The notes under the pieces: model-generated
What the model was told of the DNA's origin: nothing
Databases searched by the model: none
What the model saw: the letters and a program-made list of their open reading frames with translations, nothing else
Assembly: GCF_037055275.1 (NCBI RefSeq)
Contig: NZ_CP146345.1
Span: 1 to 64,000 of the forward strand
Source of the DNA: Pseudomonas sp. ML2-2023-3
GTDB lineage: Bacteria; Pseudomonadota; Gammaproteobacteria; Pseudomonadales; Pseudomonadaceae
Length of the DNA: 64,000 nucleotides
Reading direction: 5' to 3'
Shown: one piece after another, positions 9,447 through 18,329 of the stretch
Position numbering within the stretch: the first letter of the stretch is position 1
How the letters are laid out: each line of letters begins with the position of its first letter
Position numbers and translations under genes: made by a program

Positions 9447-10039
9447 TGACGGAACAACAGCCATCCAAATCGAGGCAGGCGGCTTCAATAGCGCTGCGTA
9501 TCATTCTCCCATTCTGGTCAATGAGACAGACCGTGCGGCTTGCTAAGCAGGAAGCCGCTAAAACCAAAGAGAATTGGACGCATATCAAAGAAATGTCTGC
9601 AGAAGCTAAGCAGGCTTTGTTGCACAGTGATGTCGACGAGTCCACGGAACGTAAGCCGGTGTCGTTCGAGGAAGCGATGGCCAACCGTAAACCAGGTGCA
9701 ATGTCTGTTGAGCAACTGCACCTTTTCTTCTTGCGCCGGAAGCGCGCTGCGCTACTCGCTGGCTCAATATTTTGGTTGCTGGGCTTGATCGGTCTCACCA
9801 TGGGGCTCATCAACGGTTCGACGAAAACGGTCATACAAAGCCTACTGTCGATTGCGACTGCATCCCCTCTGTTATTCGCGCTCGCATTAAGCGCTCAATT
9901 TCGGATGTGGCAATTGACTACCCGTCGCCTATCTGCGGCAGAGCACGGCGGGTTCAACGACTTTAAAATCGAAAACCCTGACTGGTTGTTGAAGACGCTG
10001 AATCCTCAAATCGGCAAAACCAGCGGAGTTCGGCTATGA
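9446..10039 (+). CDS. traX: TraX-like inner-membrane protein
   Basis: The 197-residue protein has a charged N-terminal half and two adjacent transmembrane helices at about residues 100-122 and 128-150. The start overlaps the traW stop (TGATG) and its stop overlaps the traY start (ATGA). Position and topology fit the traX slot of IncI-type operons. Its biochemical role is not evident from sequence. Confidence 0.6.
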   Translation: MTEQQPSKSRQAASIALRIILPFWSMRQTVRLAKQEAAKTKENWTHIKEMSAEAKQALLHSDVDESTERKPVSFEEAMANRKPGAMSVEQLHLFFLRRKRAALLAGSIFWLLGLIGLTMGLINGSTKTVIQSLLSIATASPLLFALALSAQFRMWQLTTRRLSAAEHGGFNDFKIENPDWLLKTLNPQIGKTSGVRL

Positions 10040-12222
10040 AAGCAATCGCGAATAAAAGCTTTTGGCTCTTTGTAGCCTGGTTGGTTTCTGTGCCTGCTCG
10101 GGCAGCGGATGGAACAACCATCAGCGAAATTGCAGCAGCTGCGAAAAGGACAGGCGATAAGTCCCGAGAAGCACTGGTGTCGATTTACGGGAATGTGGTC
10201 AACAACCCATTGGCAGGGGGAGACACCAGTGGCGATACCATCCTCGCGAGCATTTTCTCGGTATTCAACGGCGCACTGTTGGTGGTTGGGGCGATTTGGG
10301 CTTGCTACATCGTTTTTAGAAAGCTAACCCGGACCGCTCATGACGGGTCAGTTTTCGATAAACAGCAATCAACCATCTGGGGGCCGGTACGGCTTGTCTG
10401 GGGCTTGGTTTCGCTGGTACCAACAGCAAGCGGCTGGTCGCTATCGCAACTGCTGATGTTGTGGGGTGCTTCCGTGATGGGTATCGGCATTGCTAATCTC
10501 GGCGTCGATAGCGCGATGGAAGCTTTCACTGACGGCACGTCGATGGTAGTTCAACCTGTGATGCCGTCGACGGTAGGACTCGCGCATAGCGTTTTCGAGG
10601 CAAATCTTTGCCTGCACGGTATCAATGCGGGGATAGCTCAAGCCCAAGCAAGCGGCGCTCTGGTTACCCAAAATGGATACGTCCAGCAGTCTGCAACCCA
10701 AAGTGGATTCATACTCAAGAATTCAAGTTTTGTCTGTGGTGGGGCAGACATCCAAGGCGATCTGGAGCCTCAGGCGGTATCAACTAATTGGTTTGGCGGC
10801 ACCATTGATGTGTCGGACATACGTAAAGCTCACCTTGCGGCGCTTCAGGCCATGCAGGCATCTCTGAGCACTAGCGCGCAAAACTTCGTCAACGCGGTGA
10901 TCCAACGACAATCAGGACAAACTAATTCCCTTCCTGATGTGGAGATGGCAGTTCAGTCAGCAGCGCAGGCATACGAAAACTCCGTCAACAGCGTCGCAGC
11001 TACCAAGCAGGGCAATATTGGCGAGCTGGCCAGCAAGATGAACTCAAGCATCAAAGAGGGTGGATGGTGGACTCTGGGTGCCTGGTACCAGACGTTCGCA
11101 CAAGCAAACACTAAGCTGTCAGATGCTATGGCAGCAAAAGCATCTGTGTTCGGCATGTCCTCTGGTGGGGATCCTGCAATTGTGAACGTCTACGCCTCCT
11201 CAATGGCGGCGTACAAGGCTCAACAGGAAACCTCTACCTGGACAAGCACCTTGGGTACTCAATCCAGCGGTGACTACTCCAAAGGGGCTGGAGGGGCCGA
11301 TGCAGGTAGCATTATTGGCAGTATCTTTTCCGCGCCAGGTCAACGGATCGTCAACTACCTGGTCGACGTCAATGCCGGCGGCGAAGGCATGGGTCAGCTG
11401 AATCCTCTGATCAAGATGAAAAACCTCGGCGATTACACAATGGTCGCGGCCGAGACAGCCCTTGGTGGCTACGTAGCTGCCAAGACTCTTGAAAAGGTCA
11501 AGGATGGCTGGAGTGTTGCCGGTACGTTCTCGAAAGTTGCGAACGCAGTCACATCCGTGGGCGATGCACTTTCCGGCGTCCTTGGCGCTGTTGGCCCCTT
11601 CATCATCATGCTCATCATCGCCTTGTTTATCCTGGGCGGCACACTCTCTACCTATTTGCCGATGGTGCCCTTCATCATTTGGTTTGGAGCTGCTGTTAAT
11701 TGGCTGGTTGTGGTTGGCGAGGCTGTTATCGCAGCACCTCTCTGGGCTATCACTCACCTGAACGGTGAAGGCGATGGGATGGGGCAAAAGACAACCCACG
11801 GCTACATCTTTCTGCTGAATGTGATGGTCCGACCGATCCTGATGGTTCTGGGTTTCTTTCTGGGCGGTGCAGCTCTGATTGCAGGCGGCACACTGCTGAA
11901 CCAGTTGTTTGGTGTAGCACTAGCTAATGCTCAGTTCGACTCGACCACTGGTCTGTTCTCGATCATTTTCTTCCTGACCATCTACTGCTCGATGTGCTTG
12001 AACCTGGTCCATAGCTGCTTCAACCTGATCATGATTGTCCCTGACCAAGTGATCAACTGGGTAGGTGGCCACGCATCTGCAACCATGGGCCGTGATGATA
12101 ACGAGAAGATGAAAAATGCCATGAATGTGTTCGGCAGTAAGCTGGAACACCTCGCACCACGCCCTGGACCTCAAGGAGGACAGAACAAAGGGACAAAGGC
12201 AGGTGACGGTATAAGATCTTAG
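10036..12222 (+). CDS. traY: TraY/DotA-like polytopic membrane protein
   Basis: The 728-residue protein has a cleavable-looking leader (about residues 1-23, PARA/ADG), membrane helices near 75-95 and 115-160, a large Ser/Ala/Gln-rich periplasmic domain (about 175-500) and a cluster of helices from about 510 to 680. This is the DotA/TraY architecture. DotA is an inner-membrane protein of type IVB systems needed for DNA or effector transfer. It is the last gene of the channel operon: the stop is followed by a hairpin terminator at 12231. Confidence 0.85.
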   Translation: MKAIANKSFWLFVAWLVSVPARAADGTTISEIAAAAKRTGDKSREALVSIYGNVVNNPLAGGDTSGDTILASIFSVFNGALLVVGAIWACYIVFRKLTRTAHDGSVFDKQQSTIWGPVRLVWGLVSLVPTASGWSLSQLLMLWGASVMGIGIANLGVDSAMEAFTDGTSMVVQPVMPSTVGLAHSVFEANLCLHGINAGIAQAQASGALVTQNGYVQQSATQSGFILKNSSFVCGGADIQGDLEPQAVSTNWFGGTIDVSDIRKAHLAALQAMQASLSTSAQNFVNAVIQRQSGQTNSLPDVEMAVQSAAQAYENSVNSVAATKQGNIGELASKMNSSIKEGGWWTLGAWYQTFAQANTKLSDAMAAKASVFGMSSGGDPAIVNVYASSMAAYKAQQETSTWTSTLGTQSSGDYSKGAGGADAGSIIGSIFSAPGQRIVNYLVDVNAGGEGMGQLNPLIKMKNLGDYTMVAAETALGGYVAAKTLEKVKDGWSVAGTFSKVANAVTSVGDALSGVLGAVGPFIIMLIIALFILGGTLSTYLPMVPFIIWFGAAVNWLVVVGEAVIAAPLWAITHLNGEGDGMGQKTTHGYIFLLNVMVRPILMVLGFFLGGAALIAGGTLLNQLFGVALANAQFDSTTGLFSIIFFLTIYCSMCLNLVHSCFNLIMIVPDQVINWVGGHASATMGRDDNEKMKNAMNVFGSKLEHLAPRPGPQGGQNKGTKAGDGIRS

Positions 12223-12230
12223 GAATGACG

Positions 12231-12252
12231 AACGGGGCCTGTTGGCCCCGTT
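12231..12252 (+). terminator. Terminator-like hairpin closing the channel operon
   Basis: A perfect 9-bp stem (AACGGGGCC / GGCCCCGTT) with loop TGTT lies 9 bases after the traY stop. The following sequence has only a weak T content, so termination may be partial. Confidence 0.65.
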
Positions 12253-12264
12253 ATCAATAGGGCT

Positions 12265-12292
12265 TTGACCTGTCAAGAGGTCGTGGTAGAAT
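12265..12292 (+). promoter_or_regulatory. Sigma70-like promoter for the 12.3 kb accessory genes
   Basis: TTGACC and TAGAAT hexamers are separated by 16 bp. The putative operator palindrome at 12304-12329 lies just downstream of the -10, over the expected transcription start region. Confidence 0.55.
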
Positions 12293-12303
12293 AAAATCAT
12301 AGA

Positions 12304-12329
12304 TTCCGTATCGTATACCTGATACGAAA
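12304..12329. promoter_or_regulatory. 26-bp palindromic operator-like site, copy 1
   Basis: Half-sites TTCCGTAT and ATACGAAA are separated by 10 bp. It is one of six closely similar sites, all in promoter regions of this window (others at 28405, 34987, 50893, 53607 and 55487). Here it overlaps the region just after the -10 of the promoter at 12265, a position suited to repression. Confidence 0.7.
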
Positions 12330-12342
12330 GATGGAGATCATT

Positions 12343-12840
12343 ATGAACATTGCATGGTGGATTCTTCGGCCGTTTTACCTGATGGGGCTGGTGCCGGTCG
12401 TACCGGTCGCCTTGATCGCATGCTTCGATTACCGCCGTGACCCTGAGGTTGCAGGCATGCTGATCGTGGCTGGATTGTTGTACGCAGCGCTTGGGTACTT
12501 TTTATTTGCTGTCGTGCCAGGGATGTTGCGACGACGCCTGGAGCGCAAGGTAGACAGCTTCAAACGTGCGGGTTTCAAGCCTCGCTATGAAGCTGTTTCC
12601 GTTGCGTACAACCGCTACGTTGGTTTCGATCCGGTGGCTAAGCAGGCCTTGTACGTCGACATCAGCACCGGTGGCGTAATGATGGATTTCGACAAGATTG
12701 ATAGCTGGGAGATCAGTCCCGACAATAGCCCTCATCCGTTACTCAGACTCGTTACAACCCTTCCTAACCTGCGCGAGATTGGTGTGAGAATCAAACGTCC
12801 AGGGGCTTGGAAGTCCGATATGCATACGTTGTTCGGATGA
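12343..12840 (+). CDS. Unknown two-helix membrane protein
   Basis: The 165-residue protein has two N-terminal transmembrane helices (about residues 9-30 and 40-66), followed by a basic segment (RRRLERKVDSFKR) and a soluble C-terminal domain. ATG at 12343 is preferred over ATG at 12331 because GGAG lies seven bases before it. It is the first gene after the promoter and operator at 12265-12329, so it is probably under the same regulation as transfer operons. No family recognised; a surface or entry-exclusion role is possible but unsupported. Confidence 0.6.
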   Translation: MNIAWWILRPFYLMGLVPVVPVALIACFDYRRDPEVAGMLIVAGLLYAALGYFLFAVVPGMLRRRLERKVDSFKRAGFKPRYEAVSVAYNRYVGFDPVAKQALYVDISTGGVMMDFDKIDSWEISPDNSPHPLLRLVTTLPNLREIGVRIKRPGAWKSDMHTLFG

Positions 12841-12878
12841 ACTGCACGAACGATCTACTCAAAGGAATGGAGCTTTCC

Positions 12879-13679
12879 ATGAAGTTTAAACTGACTGCGC
12901 TGTCTCTCGCAGCCTGCTGTCTCATGGTCGGATGTGACAAGCCAAACACAGAACAAGCGCCTGGCGCCGCCTCCTCGGGTTCATCACTGCTGAACAGCCC
13001 TAAAGTCAGCAGAACGACAGAGTCTAAAGCTCCAGTTGAGCCTCAATTCAAGAGGCCTGCTGACGCTTCGGTGCCCCTGAGTGGATACGTCGACCTCAAC
13101 ACTCTTCCAGGCGGTCAGGCACTCACGTACCTGGTGCTGGCCAAGTCTCCAAGCGGCACGACAAACGACCAGAAACTGGGCTGGTTATCACCGGAATATC
13201 AAGCGACCTCCGACGCGTTTAAAAGACGTGACATTGAAAAGGCTAAATGGCCGGCGATACAGGAGCAGCTGAGCGAGTACGGCAAAAACGATTACTACTC
13301 TCTTCCGATAAAAGCCGCTTCGGTAGCTGAGGGAATGGGTTTGCAGAATGTCATGGTGGGCCCCTACGACTTCACCAGCTCTTCATTTCCGATCACCAGC
13401 TACGGCCAATACTGCTGGGCGAACCCGGTGCGCAACACTGCGGGGATGAACCTGCAGATCAAACCGTCTGGGTTCCCCTGCAGCATACGAGTCGAAGACC
13501 AAAATAAAGCCCGGGAGATCGAGCAGGCGAGGGCGCAGGGCTCCCTCGATCTCAGGGGTACGCTGTACCTGTACATTCCGATTTCATCCGGAATGACTGC
13601 CACTGGTGAAGTTGTACACGGCGTCATCGAGCTGCGCGATCGCCAGTCCTCACAAGTGCTAACGACTATCAATTTGTGA
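12879..13679 (+). CDS. Putative lipoprotein of unknown function
   Basis: The 266-residue protein has a type II signal peptide with lipobox LMVGC (Cys at residue 19), a Ser/Pro-rich tether (about 20-70) and a soluble domain ending in a strand-rich segment (GTLYLYIPISSG). The start at 12879 has GGAG upstream; the frame is open further 5' but without a better start. It follows the membrane protein gene by 38 bases. Lipid anchoring is directly suggested by the lipobox; function is unknown. Confidence 0.65.
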   Translation: MKFKLTALSLAACCLMVGCDKPNTEQAPGAASSGSSLLNSPKVSRTTESKAPVEPQFKRPADASVPLSGYVDLNTLPGGQALTYLVLAKSPSGTTNDQKLGWLSPEYQATSDAFKRRDIEKAKWPAIQEQLSEYGKNDYYSLPIKAASVAEGMGLQNVMVGPYDFTSSSFPITSYGQYCWANPVRNTAGMNLQIKPSGFPCSIRVEDQNKAREIEQARAQGSLDLRGTLYLYIPISSGMTATGEVVHGVIELRDRQSSQVLTTINL

Positions 13680-13706
13680 TGGCCACCGTAGAACTCGGAG
13701 GTGCAT

Positions 13707-13919
13707 ATGAAGCAATTAGTGAACCGCGAGCCTTGGTGGGAGGTTCCTCCTAAGCCTGGGCAAAATGAAACGGATTGCTGTTGGGGCTACCTGGAGCAAT
13801 ACGACGACGGCTCGTTCAGCTTCGACAACACGCAAAGGCCCAGCGATGACGAGATCCGTAATCGCAAAGGCTGCAGATCAAACCCAAATCGTGAAGGCTT
13901 CACCACTCAGAACGATTGA
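13707..13919 (+). CDS. Small hypothetical protein (70 aa)
   Basis: The short, charged, Trp- and Asn-rich protein begins MKQLVNREPWWEVPPKPG and contains no membrane segment. A GGAGG ribosome site lies five bases before the ATG at 13707, and the gene fits the spacing of its + strand neighbours. No family is recognised. Confidence 0.5.
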   Translation: MKQLVNREPWWEVPPKPGQNETDCCWGYLEQYDDGSFSFDNTQRPSDDEIRNRKGCRSNPNREGFTTQND

Positions 13920-13940
13920 GCTATTTGAAAGGAGGCACCC

Positions 13941-14621
13941 ATGAGTGCATTGAGCGTTCCAGACTGGCAGGCAGTCCTTAAGGATATCGCAGACCAGAAA
14001 CGTCACAGGCTGACCGGAAGTGAATACAAGGAGTTGGTGGGGTTGATCGATGCCCAACCCAAAGACGTGGAGCACCTGGTGCAGACGAGAAAACTCATCG
14101 CCCAGTTGGCACAACACCAAGGGCCGGAGGCTCCAGCTCCGTTTCGGGACCCTGGCCATAACCTTGCGTTCCAAGTTGAGTCGTTGCCGGCAGCGCCTGC
14201 AGAAGGCGACGAACGTCTCCGCGAGCGGGTAATCGCCGGCGAACGGGTTTTCGCATCACGTGAATTCAAACACACCTCCGAAGCCGCGCAGCTCAACGAG
14301 CGAGGGGAGATGGGGCGCCTGGTGCACGGACACCGCCTCGATGTCATGCACAATACTGACGGGCCTGGTGATCGGTTCGACGTGTTCCTGGTCAAAACCG
14401 CAACTCATATCCCATACAGCACCGGGATTCCCGGGAAGCCGGTAGACGGCGAGCGAAAGGCGCATGGTCAGTTCCATTCATTCGCAGAGGCAGGTGCAAG
14501 CATCGATCAGACGGTAGGGGTTAAACGCCATTCTGAGCTGATCCGTGAACGCCAGGCTGAACACGGCATCCACTTCAAAGAAGCTCCACCGGCAATTCCT
14601 AAAGCACCGCGGCCAGCGTAA
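13941..14621 (+). CDS. Hypothetical plasmid protein (226 aa)
   Basis: The soluble, charged protein has an AAAGGAGG ribosome site before ATG 13941. The N-terminal third is helical ([20 protein letters not shown]) and the middle contains [13 protein letters not shown], with several His and Asp residues. It sits in the leading accessory cluster just before ssb. No catalytic motif can be assigned safely. Confidence 0.5.
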   Translation: MSALSVPDWQAVLKDIADQKRHRLTGSEYKELVGLIDAQPKDVEHLVQTRKLIAQLAQHQGPEAPAPFRDPGHNLAFQVESLPAAPAEGDERLRERVIAGERVFASREFKHTSEAAQLNERGEMGRLVHGHRLDVMHNTDGPGDRFDVFLVKTATHIPYSTGIPGKPVDGERKAHGQFHSFAEAGASIDQTVGVKRHSELIRERQAEHGIHFKEAPPAIPKAPRPA

Positions 14622-14683
14622 AAACCACGCAGCAAACCAAGGCTACAGCTACATCATCAACGATTCGAAGGGAGGGCCACACC

Positions 14684-15067
14684 ATGGCGCGAGGTGTAAA
14701 CAAAGTCATTCTTGTCGGTACGTGTGGCCAGGATCCCGAAGTCCGCTACATGCCTAACGGCAACGCCGTGACCAACCTGAGTCTGGCGACCAGTGAACAA
14801 TGGACCGACAAGCAGACCGGCCAGAAAGTGGAAAAGACTGAATGGCACCGTGTGTCGATGTTCGGCAAAGTGGCTGAGATTGCTGGCGAGTATCTCCGTA
14901 AGGGTTCGCAGGTCTACATTGAAGGCAAGCTGCAGACCCGGGAATGGGAAAAAGACGGTATCAAGCGTTACACGACAGAAATCATTGTCGACATGCAGGG
15001 CACGATGCAGCTGCTGGGTGGACGTCCGCAGAGCGATCAGCAGGACCAGGGGGGAAACCCCTCATGA
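14684..15067 (+). CDS. ssb: Single-stranded DNA-binding protein with non-canonical C-terminus
   Basis: The 127-residue protein has the complete SSB OB-fold: [34 protein letters not shown], and [20 protein letters not shown]. It would coat single-stranded plasmid DNA entering the recipient. Bacterial SSBs usually end in an acidic tip (DDDIPF-like) that recruits partners. This one stops at QQDQGGNPS right after a very short linker, so the tip is missing. The ATG follows GGGAGGG. A 38-residue lipoprotein gene overlaps its stop codon. Confidence 0.92.
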   Translation: MARGVNKVILVGTCGQDPEVRYMPNGNAVTNLSLATSEQWTDKQTGQKVEKTEWHRVSMFGKVAEIAGEYLRKGSQVYIEGKLQTREWEKDGIKRYTTEIIVDMQGTMQLLGGRPQSDQQDQGGNPS

Positions 15068-15180
15068 AGTTTCTCATCTGGATCTTGCTTGCCGGCTGCG
15101 CAGTTTCAGCGCTAACCAACGGTCATTTGCCTCGCATCGATTCTGGAGGTTATGACGGGTCTACTACCCCTCGTGGGTGA
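15064..15180 (+). CDS. 38-residue lipoprotein overlapping ssb stop
   Basis: ATG at 15064 overlaps the ssb TGA (ATGA). The peptide starts [19 protein letters not shown] with a clear lipobox LAGC, giving a mature lipoprotein of only 27 residues. A strong terminator follows at 15197. Tiny lipoproteins of this kind include plasmid entry-exclusion and colicin-release proteins, so either role is conceivable. No homology can be claimed. Codon coupling to ssb and the lipobox are the evidence that it is real. Confidence 0.55.
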   Translation: MKFLIWILLAGCAVSALTNGHLPRIDSGGYDGSTTPRG

Positions 15181-15196
15181 TTCACATTTGCAAATC

Positions 15197-15222
15197 AAAA
15201 CTGCCCATGGCAGTTTTTTTTT
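15197..15222 (+). terminator. Strong rho-independent terminator after ssb-lipoprotein
   Basis: Stem AAAACTGCC / GGCAGTTTT with loop CAT is followed by an uninterrupted T-run to 15222. The A-run on the left arm means it could also act on the converging - strand gene at 15228. Confidence 0.85.
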
Positions 15223-15227
15223 GCCCG

Positions 15228-15410
15228 TTAGCCGTTCTCGATGTCAGCCAAGCTCTGCGCGAAGGCCTGATCGAGCAGGCTCGGTTTCTTTTTCCAAGGC
15301 CTTTTTTCAGGTTCTGGCTCTGCTGCGTAAAGTGTCACCGCTTCAGGGTTAGCCTGCAGGTGACGTTCAAACTGCTCCTGCAGCTGCTTTCGCAATTCTT
15401 CTTTTGTCAC
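15228..15410 (-). CDS. Small conserved-looking hypothetical protein (60 aa)
   Basis: The GTG start at 15410 has GAGGA about eight bases upstream. The product begins VTKEELRKQLQEQFERHLQA and is helical and basic in its middle (EKRPWKKKPSLLDQ). A longer in-frame extension upstream reads as non-coding composition, so the internal GTG is chosen. It ends just before the bidirectional-looking terminator at 15197. Function unknown. Confidence 0.45.
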   Translation of the reverse strand: MTKEELRKQLQEQFERHLQANPEAVTLYAAEPEPEKRPWKKKPSLLDQAFAQSLADIENG

Positions 15411-15478
15411 AGATAGATCCTCGTGTTCATCAAGGGGGCTACACCTGGGCCAGGTCTTTGCCTGCAAAATTGCACACC

Positions 15479-16396
15479 TCAATTCCAGAATGCGCGCTGG
15501 TCCCATCCAGGAGAGAAACCCATAATTGTCTCGGCCAACCCGGCTTTTTGTAGAGCGCCTGCAGGGCAGCTCTGTACCACGGATTTGAATCGCTGCTTCC
15601 AATTAGAGGTGGGGTCGATCACTCTCAATAGCGCAACGAGAGTCACTGCACGTGCGGCCACTCGTCCTCGATCCGCATGGCTTGGGAATTCGGCTTTCAA
15701 GGCATGCACTTGTAAGGGCGCGTTCACCAGGTTGTTTTTGTTCCATAGCCGAGAATGGTGTGCACAAACATTGCGCAACATGTTGATGCTTTTGAACCAA
15801 TTGACAAGCACCTTCTCGTCAAAACCAAAAGCTATAGCGATTGCCTTCCTGTGTGAAATTTGCAGATTTGCATACAGGTGCGATAGAGGGCCAAATGTAA
15901 CAGCCTCAAGAATCGCCCAGATCGGCGCATGCGGAGGGGTGTGATAGGTCTTGAGGTAGTGGTCCACTGGCTGATGTTTAGCGGTGTTCGGGTCACAGAC
16001 AGCCTTCATGAAAGCCGTGTGGCCAGGCGCGTTAGAAAAATGCGTCGCATCGAGGTAAAAGTGCGGACCTGCGGCAGGATCCGGAGCAAGTGTGTTCGTT
16101 ATCGCGGCACGCAAGGCCACCTCTATACGTTCGACTGCATCAAGACAGATAAGCCTCAATCGCCGGTCGAAGTCGTACAGTGCCATGACGTCATCGAACT
16201 CGACGGCCGGATAAAAAATCTTGGTATGGCTATTCTGTAGCGGACGCATGTAGATCAGTAACCGGTAGTAGCCGATTAGATCGAGGGAATGCAGCGCCTT
16301 TGCTTGATCAGGGACAGCTAAGCCCTTGGCAAGAAGGTGTGCGAGCAGTTGAGGCGTGGTTTTCGCCTGTTTTGTGTAGGCTATGCGTGGGGCCAT
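15479..16396 (-). CDS. Abi_2-family abortive infection protein (AbiD/AbiF-like)
   Basis: The 305-residue protein has the typical Abi_2 opening (TTPQLLAHLLAKGLAVPDQAK followed by LDLIGYYRL), a central DFDRRLRLICLDAVERIEVA helix and a C-terminal RNVCAHHSRLWN segment. The last matches the R-x(4-6)-H signature of HEPN-type RNases. Such proteins abort phage infection, probably by RNA cleavage. It is a single - strand gene in the accessory zone between terminator-bounded plasmid genes, as expected for cargo. No separate antitoxin gene is apparent next to it. Confidence 0.8.
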   Translation of the reverse strand: MAPRIAYTKQAKTTPQLLAHLLAKGLAVPDQAKALHSLDLIGYYRLLIYMRPLQNSHTKIFYPAVEFDDVMALYDFDRRLRLICLDAVERIEVALRAAITNTLAPDPAAGPHFYLDATHFSNAPGHTAFMKAVCDPNTAKHQPVDHYLKTYHTPPHAPIWAILEAVTFGPLSHLYANLQISHRKAIAIAFGFDEKVLVNWFKSINMLRNVCAHHSRLWNKNNLVNAPLQVHALKAEFPSHADRGRVAARAVTLVALLRVIDPTSNWKQRFKSVVQSCPAGALQKAGLAETIMGFSPGWDQRAFWN

Positions 16397-16672
16397 GAGA
16401 GCTTCCTGCTCACTTTTTTACAGGCAAAAAGAAACCCCCTGGTGCGCAGTACAGGCCGGAGCCCGCCCGAGGCGTGGAGGTTGTGGTTGAGGCTAATTCT
16501 ACGCAGAGATGACACGAGCGTCAACTTAGGGGACCTACAGACGTTACCAGCACGCATCGTTCGAGTGCAGAGCATCCATGGAGCTGGGGCAGGATAGGGT
16601 GACTTGTCGCCCTTGATGGCTCCAGCCAGCAAGCCAAAGGCGCGGTAGCCGCTTGATTGCCGGCATGGGGCT

Positions 16673-17356
16673 CTACCAACCCGCGTAATGTGTGACCAGG
16701 TGCCCCCATGCCGGCAATGCTGCGTTGTCACGCAGGATGGTCATCGCCTCGGCAGCACTGATCTTTGTGGGGCAACCAGTGAGGTAGATCTTGTCTTTGC
16801 TCTGGTTGTACAGCCGCATGATGGTCAAGACCATCACCTTCTGGAGAGGGCTCATTGCGCGGTAGGCTCTACGCAGTTCTTTAATGTCGGCAGGGATCAC
16901 GGCCCAATCGCCTGCCCAATCAATGCCTCGCGGCCGTAAGCTGTAGTGGTCGCCATTGCCTGCTGAGTCGAAGCGCATGAAACAGCTGTTCAGGTCATAT
17001 GTATTGACGATGTTCCAAGCAGCTTTGCCAAAGATCCGCGCCCGGGCGTCTGAGCCTTCAAACGAAGGCGGAGTACAACCACACGCCATGGCCAACGCCG
17101 CGTGTTCGGTGTAATCCATTGAGGGGACCTTATCGACCATATCCCGAAGCAAATACCCTGGGAATCGCCCAGCCGCGAAAGTTGCGTTAACCGCTGCGTA
17201 GGCTGCTAGCGCGGCGGGCATTTGAGAATGATGAACATGGGACTCGCTTGCAGTATGCACGTCCGTGAGCTCCCAAATATTCGGAGAGGCCTGGTGAACC
17301 CCCAGCCCGTTCAAAAGCTCTATCGCGTCAGCCGCATAGTTCGAGTTAGCGATCAT
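16673..17356 (-). CDS. Hypothetical protein (227 aa)
   Basis: The protein begins MIANSNYAADAIELLNGLGV and looks soluble with no signal peptide. Several Cys and His residues occur (CGCTPPSFEG, ESHVHHSQ) but no ordered metal motif. ATG at 17356 with GGAAGA upstream is preferred over a TTG 18 bases earlier. It is downstream of the zinc-ribbon gene at 17423 on the same strand. The 276 bases between this gene and the Abi_2 gene hold nothing recognisable. Function unknown. Confidence 0.5.
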   Translation of the reverse strand: MIANSNYAADAIELLNGLGVHQASPNIWELTDVHTASESHVHHSQMPAALAAYAAVNATFAAGRFPGYLLRDMVDKVPSMDYTEHAALAMACGCTPPSFEGSDARARIFGKAAWNIVNTYDLNSCFMRFDSAGNGDHYSLRPRGIDWAGDWAVIPADIKELRRAYRAMSPLQKVMVLTIMRLYNQSKDKIYLTGCPTKISAAEAMTILRDNAALPAWGHLVTHYAGW

Positions 17357-17422
17357 TGTTTCTTCCACGGTCAAAGGTATTTCAGTCGTTAGCGGGCCTG
17401 GTCGTATATCTCATCACCGGCA

Positions 17423-17836
17423 TCACGGGGGGGAGGTTGTCATTTCGACGCCGCCGTCCCATTCGGCTAACACTTCAGTTCCGCACGCAGAACAGGCTGT
17501 AGTGATCTCCGGTGTCAGCTCCATCAGATGCACCTGTCCAGCATGGCCACAGCCAGCGCAGCGGTAAACGTAAAGCACTATTGGTGCAGGAGCATCAGGT
17601 GAAACAACGACCCAACATTTCGCACCGTCATAATCGTTGCCACCTTCGGCGAGGAAGACATGGCCATCCTCGTCTACCGCGTAGACGCCTGGCCGCTCAT
17701 GAGTAGCATCACGCAAGCAGTCTTTCCAGCCATAGACCGCCCCTTGCCACAGCAATACAACGCCACTCTGGTGCTCCTGGTTGCGTGTGCGCCACTCCGT
17801 AGCAATACCGCATAGCAGATCAGTAAATTGACTCAT
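17423..17836 (-). CDS. Zinc-ribbon hypothetical protein (137 aa)
   Basis: The product has two CxxC pairs near its C-terminus (CAGCGHAG and CSACGTEV) that form a likely zinc ribbon, preceded by a beta-rich region. TAGGAGGTAGGC precedes the ATG at 17836, a strong ribosome site. Before the IS2-group insertion this gene lay directly downstream of the gene now at 19154-19411: joining the two flanks across one copy of the 5-bp duplication restores that arrangement. Role unknown. Confidence 0.6.
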   Translation of the reverse strand: MSQFTDLLCGIATEWRTRNQEHQSGVVLLWQGAVYGWKDCLRDATHERPGVYAVDEDGHVFLAEGGNDYDGAKCWVVVSPDAPAPIVLYVYRCAGCGHAGQVHLMELTPEITTACSACGTEVLAEWDGGVEMTTSPP

Positions 17837-17936
17837 GCCTACCTCCTACGAAGCTGCAGGTGATGCCAACACTGAACGAGCCCCATGAAAGACAGGACAC
17901 CGTTCCCCCCTTAAGATAAGGGATAGGCAAACGGGT

Positions 17937-18329
17937 ATGTTTATGACTAACAGCAACGATAAGGGTGGCGAGTTGCTCGGCCAGGAACGCCGACGCCGCT
18001 GGAGCACCCACCAGAAACTGGCCATGGTTCGCGAGAGCCTTGAACCTGGACAAAGCGTGTCCGTGGTTGCTCGACGCAACGGCATCAATGCCAACCAACT
18101 GTTCCTGTGGCGCAAGCTGTATCAGGACGGAAGCTTGTCAGCAGTCAGTGCCGGCGAAGCCGTGGTACCGGCGTCCGAGCTGAGCGATGCGCTCAAGCAG
18201 ATCCGCGAATTGCAGAGAATGCTGGGCAAGAAGACGATGGAAGCGGAAGTCCTCAGAGAGGCCGTGGAGATCGCCCGTTCGCGAAAATGGATTGCGCACT
18301 CACCCTTGTTGCCGGGGGACGACCAGTGA
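17937..18329 (+). CDS. IS2-group OrfA (helix-turn-helix protein)
   Basis: The 130-residue protein has an N-terminal HTH ([20 protein letters not shown] and [20 protein letters not shown]) and a C-terminal leucine-zipper-like helix ([20 protein letters not shown]). This is the DNA-binding half of the IS3-family transposase. Its 3' end overlaps orfB by 43 bases in the -1 relation, the normal set-up for a programmed frameshift fusion. Confidence 0.9.
   Translation: MFMTNSNDKGGELLGQERRRRWSTHQKLAMVRESLEPGQSVSVVARRNGINANQLFLWRKLYQDGSLSAVSAGEAVVPASELSDALKQIRELQRMLGKKTMEAEVLREAVEIARSRKWIAHSPLLPGDDQ

Noticed and set aside
14944..15180. 78-codon frame through the end of ssb
   Set aside because: Only the last 38 codons from ATG 15064 have a start overlapping the ssb stop and a lipobox; the first part is out of frame within ssb.
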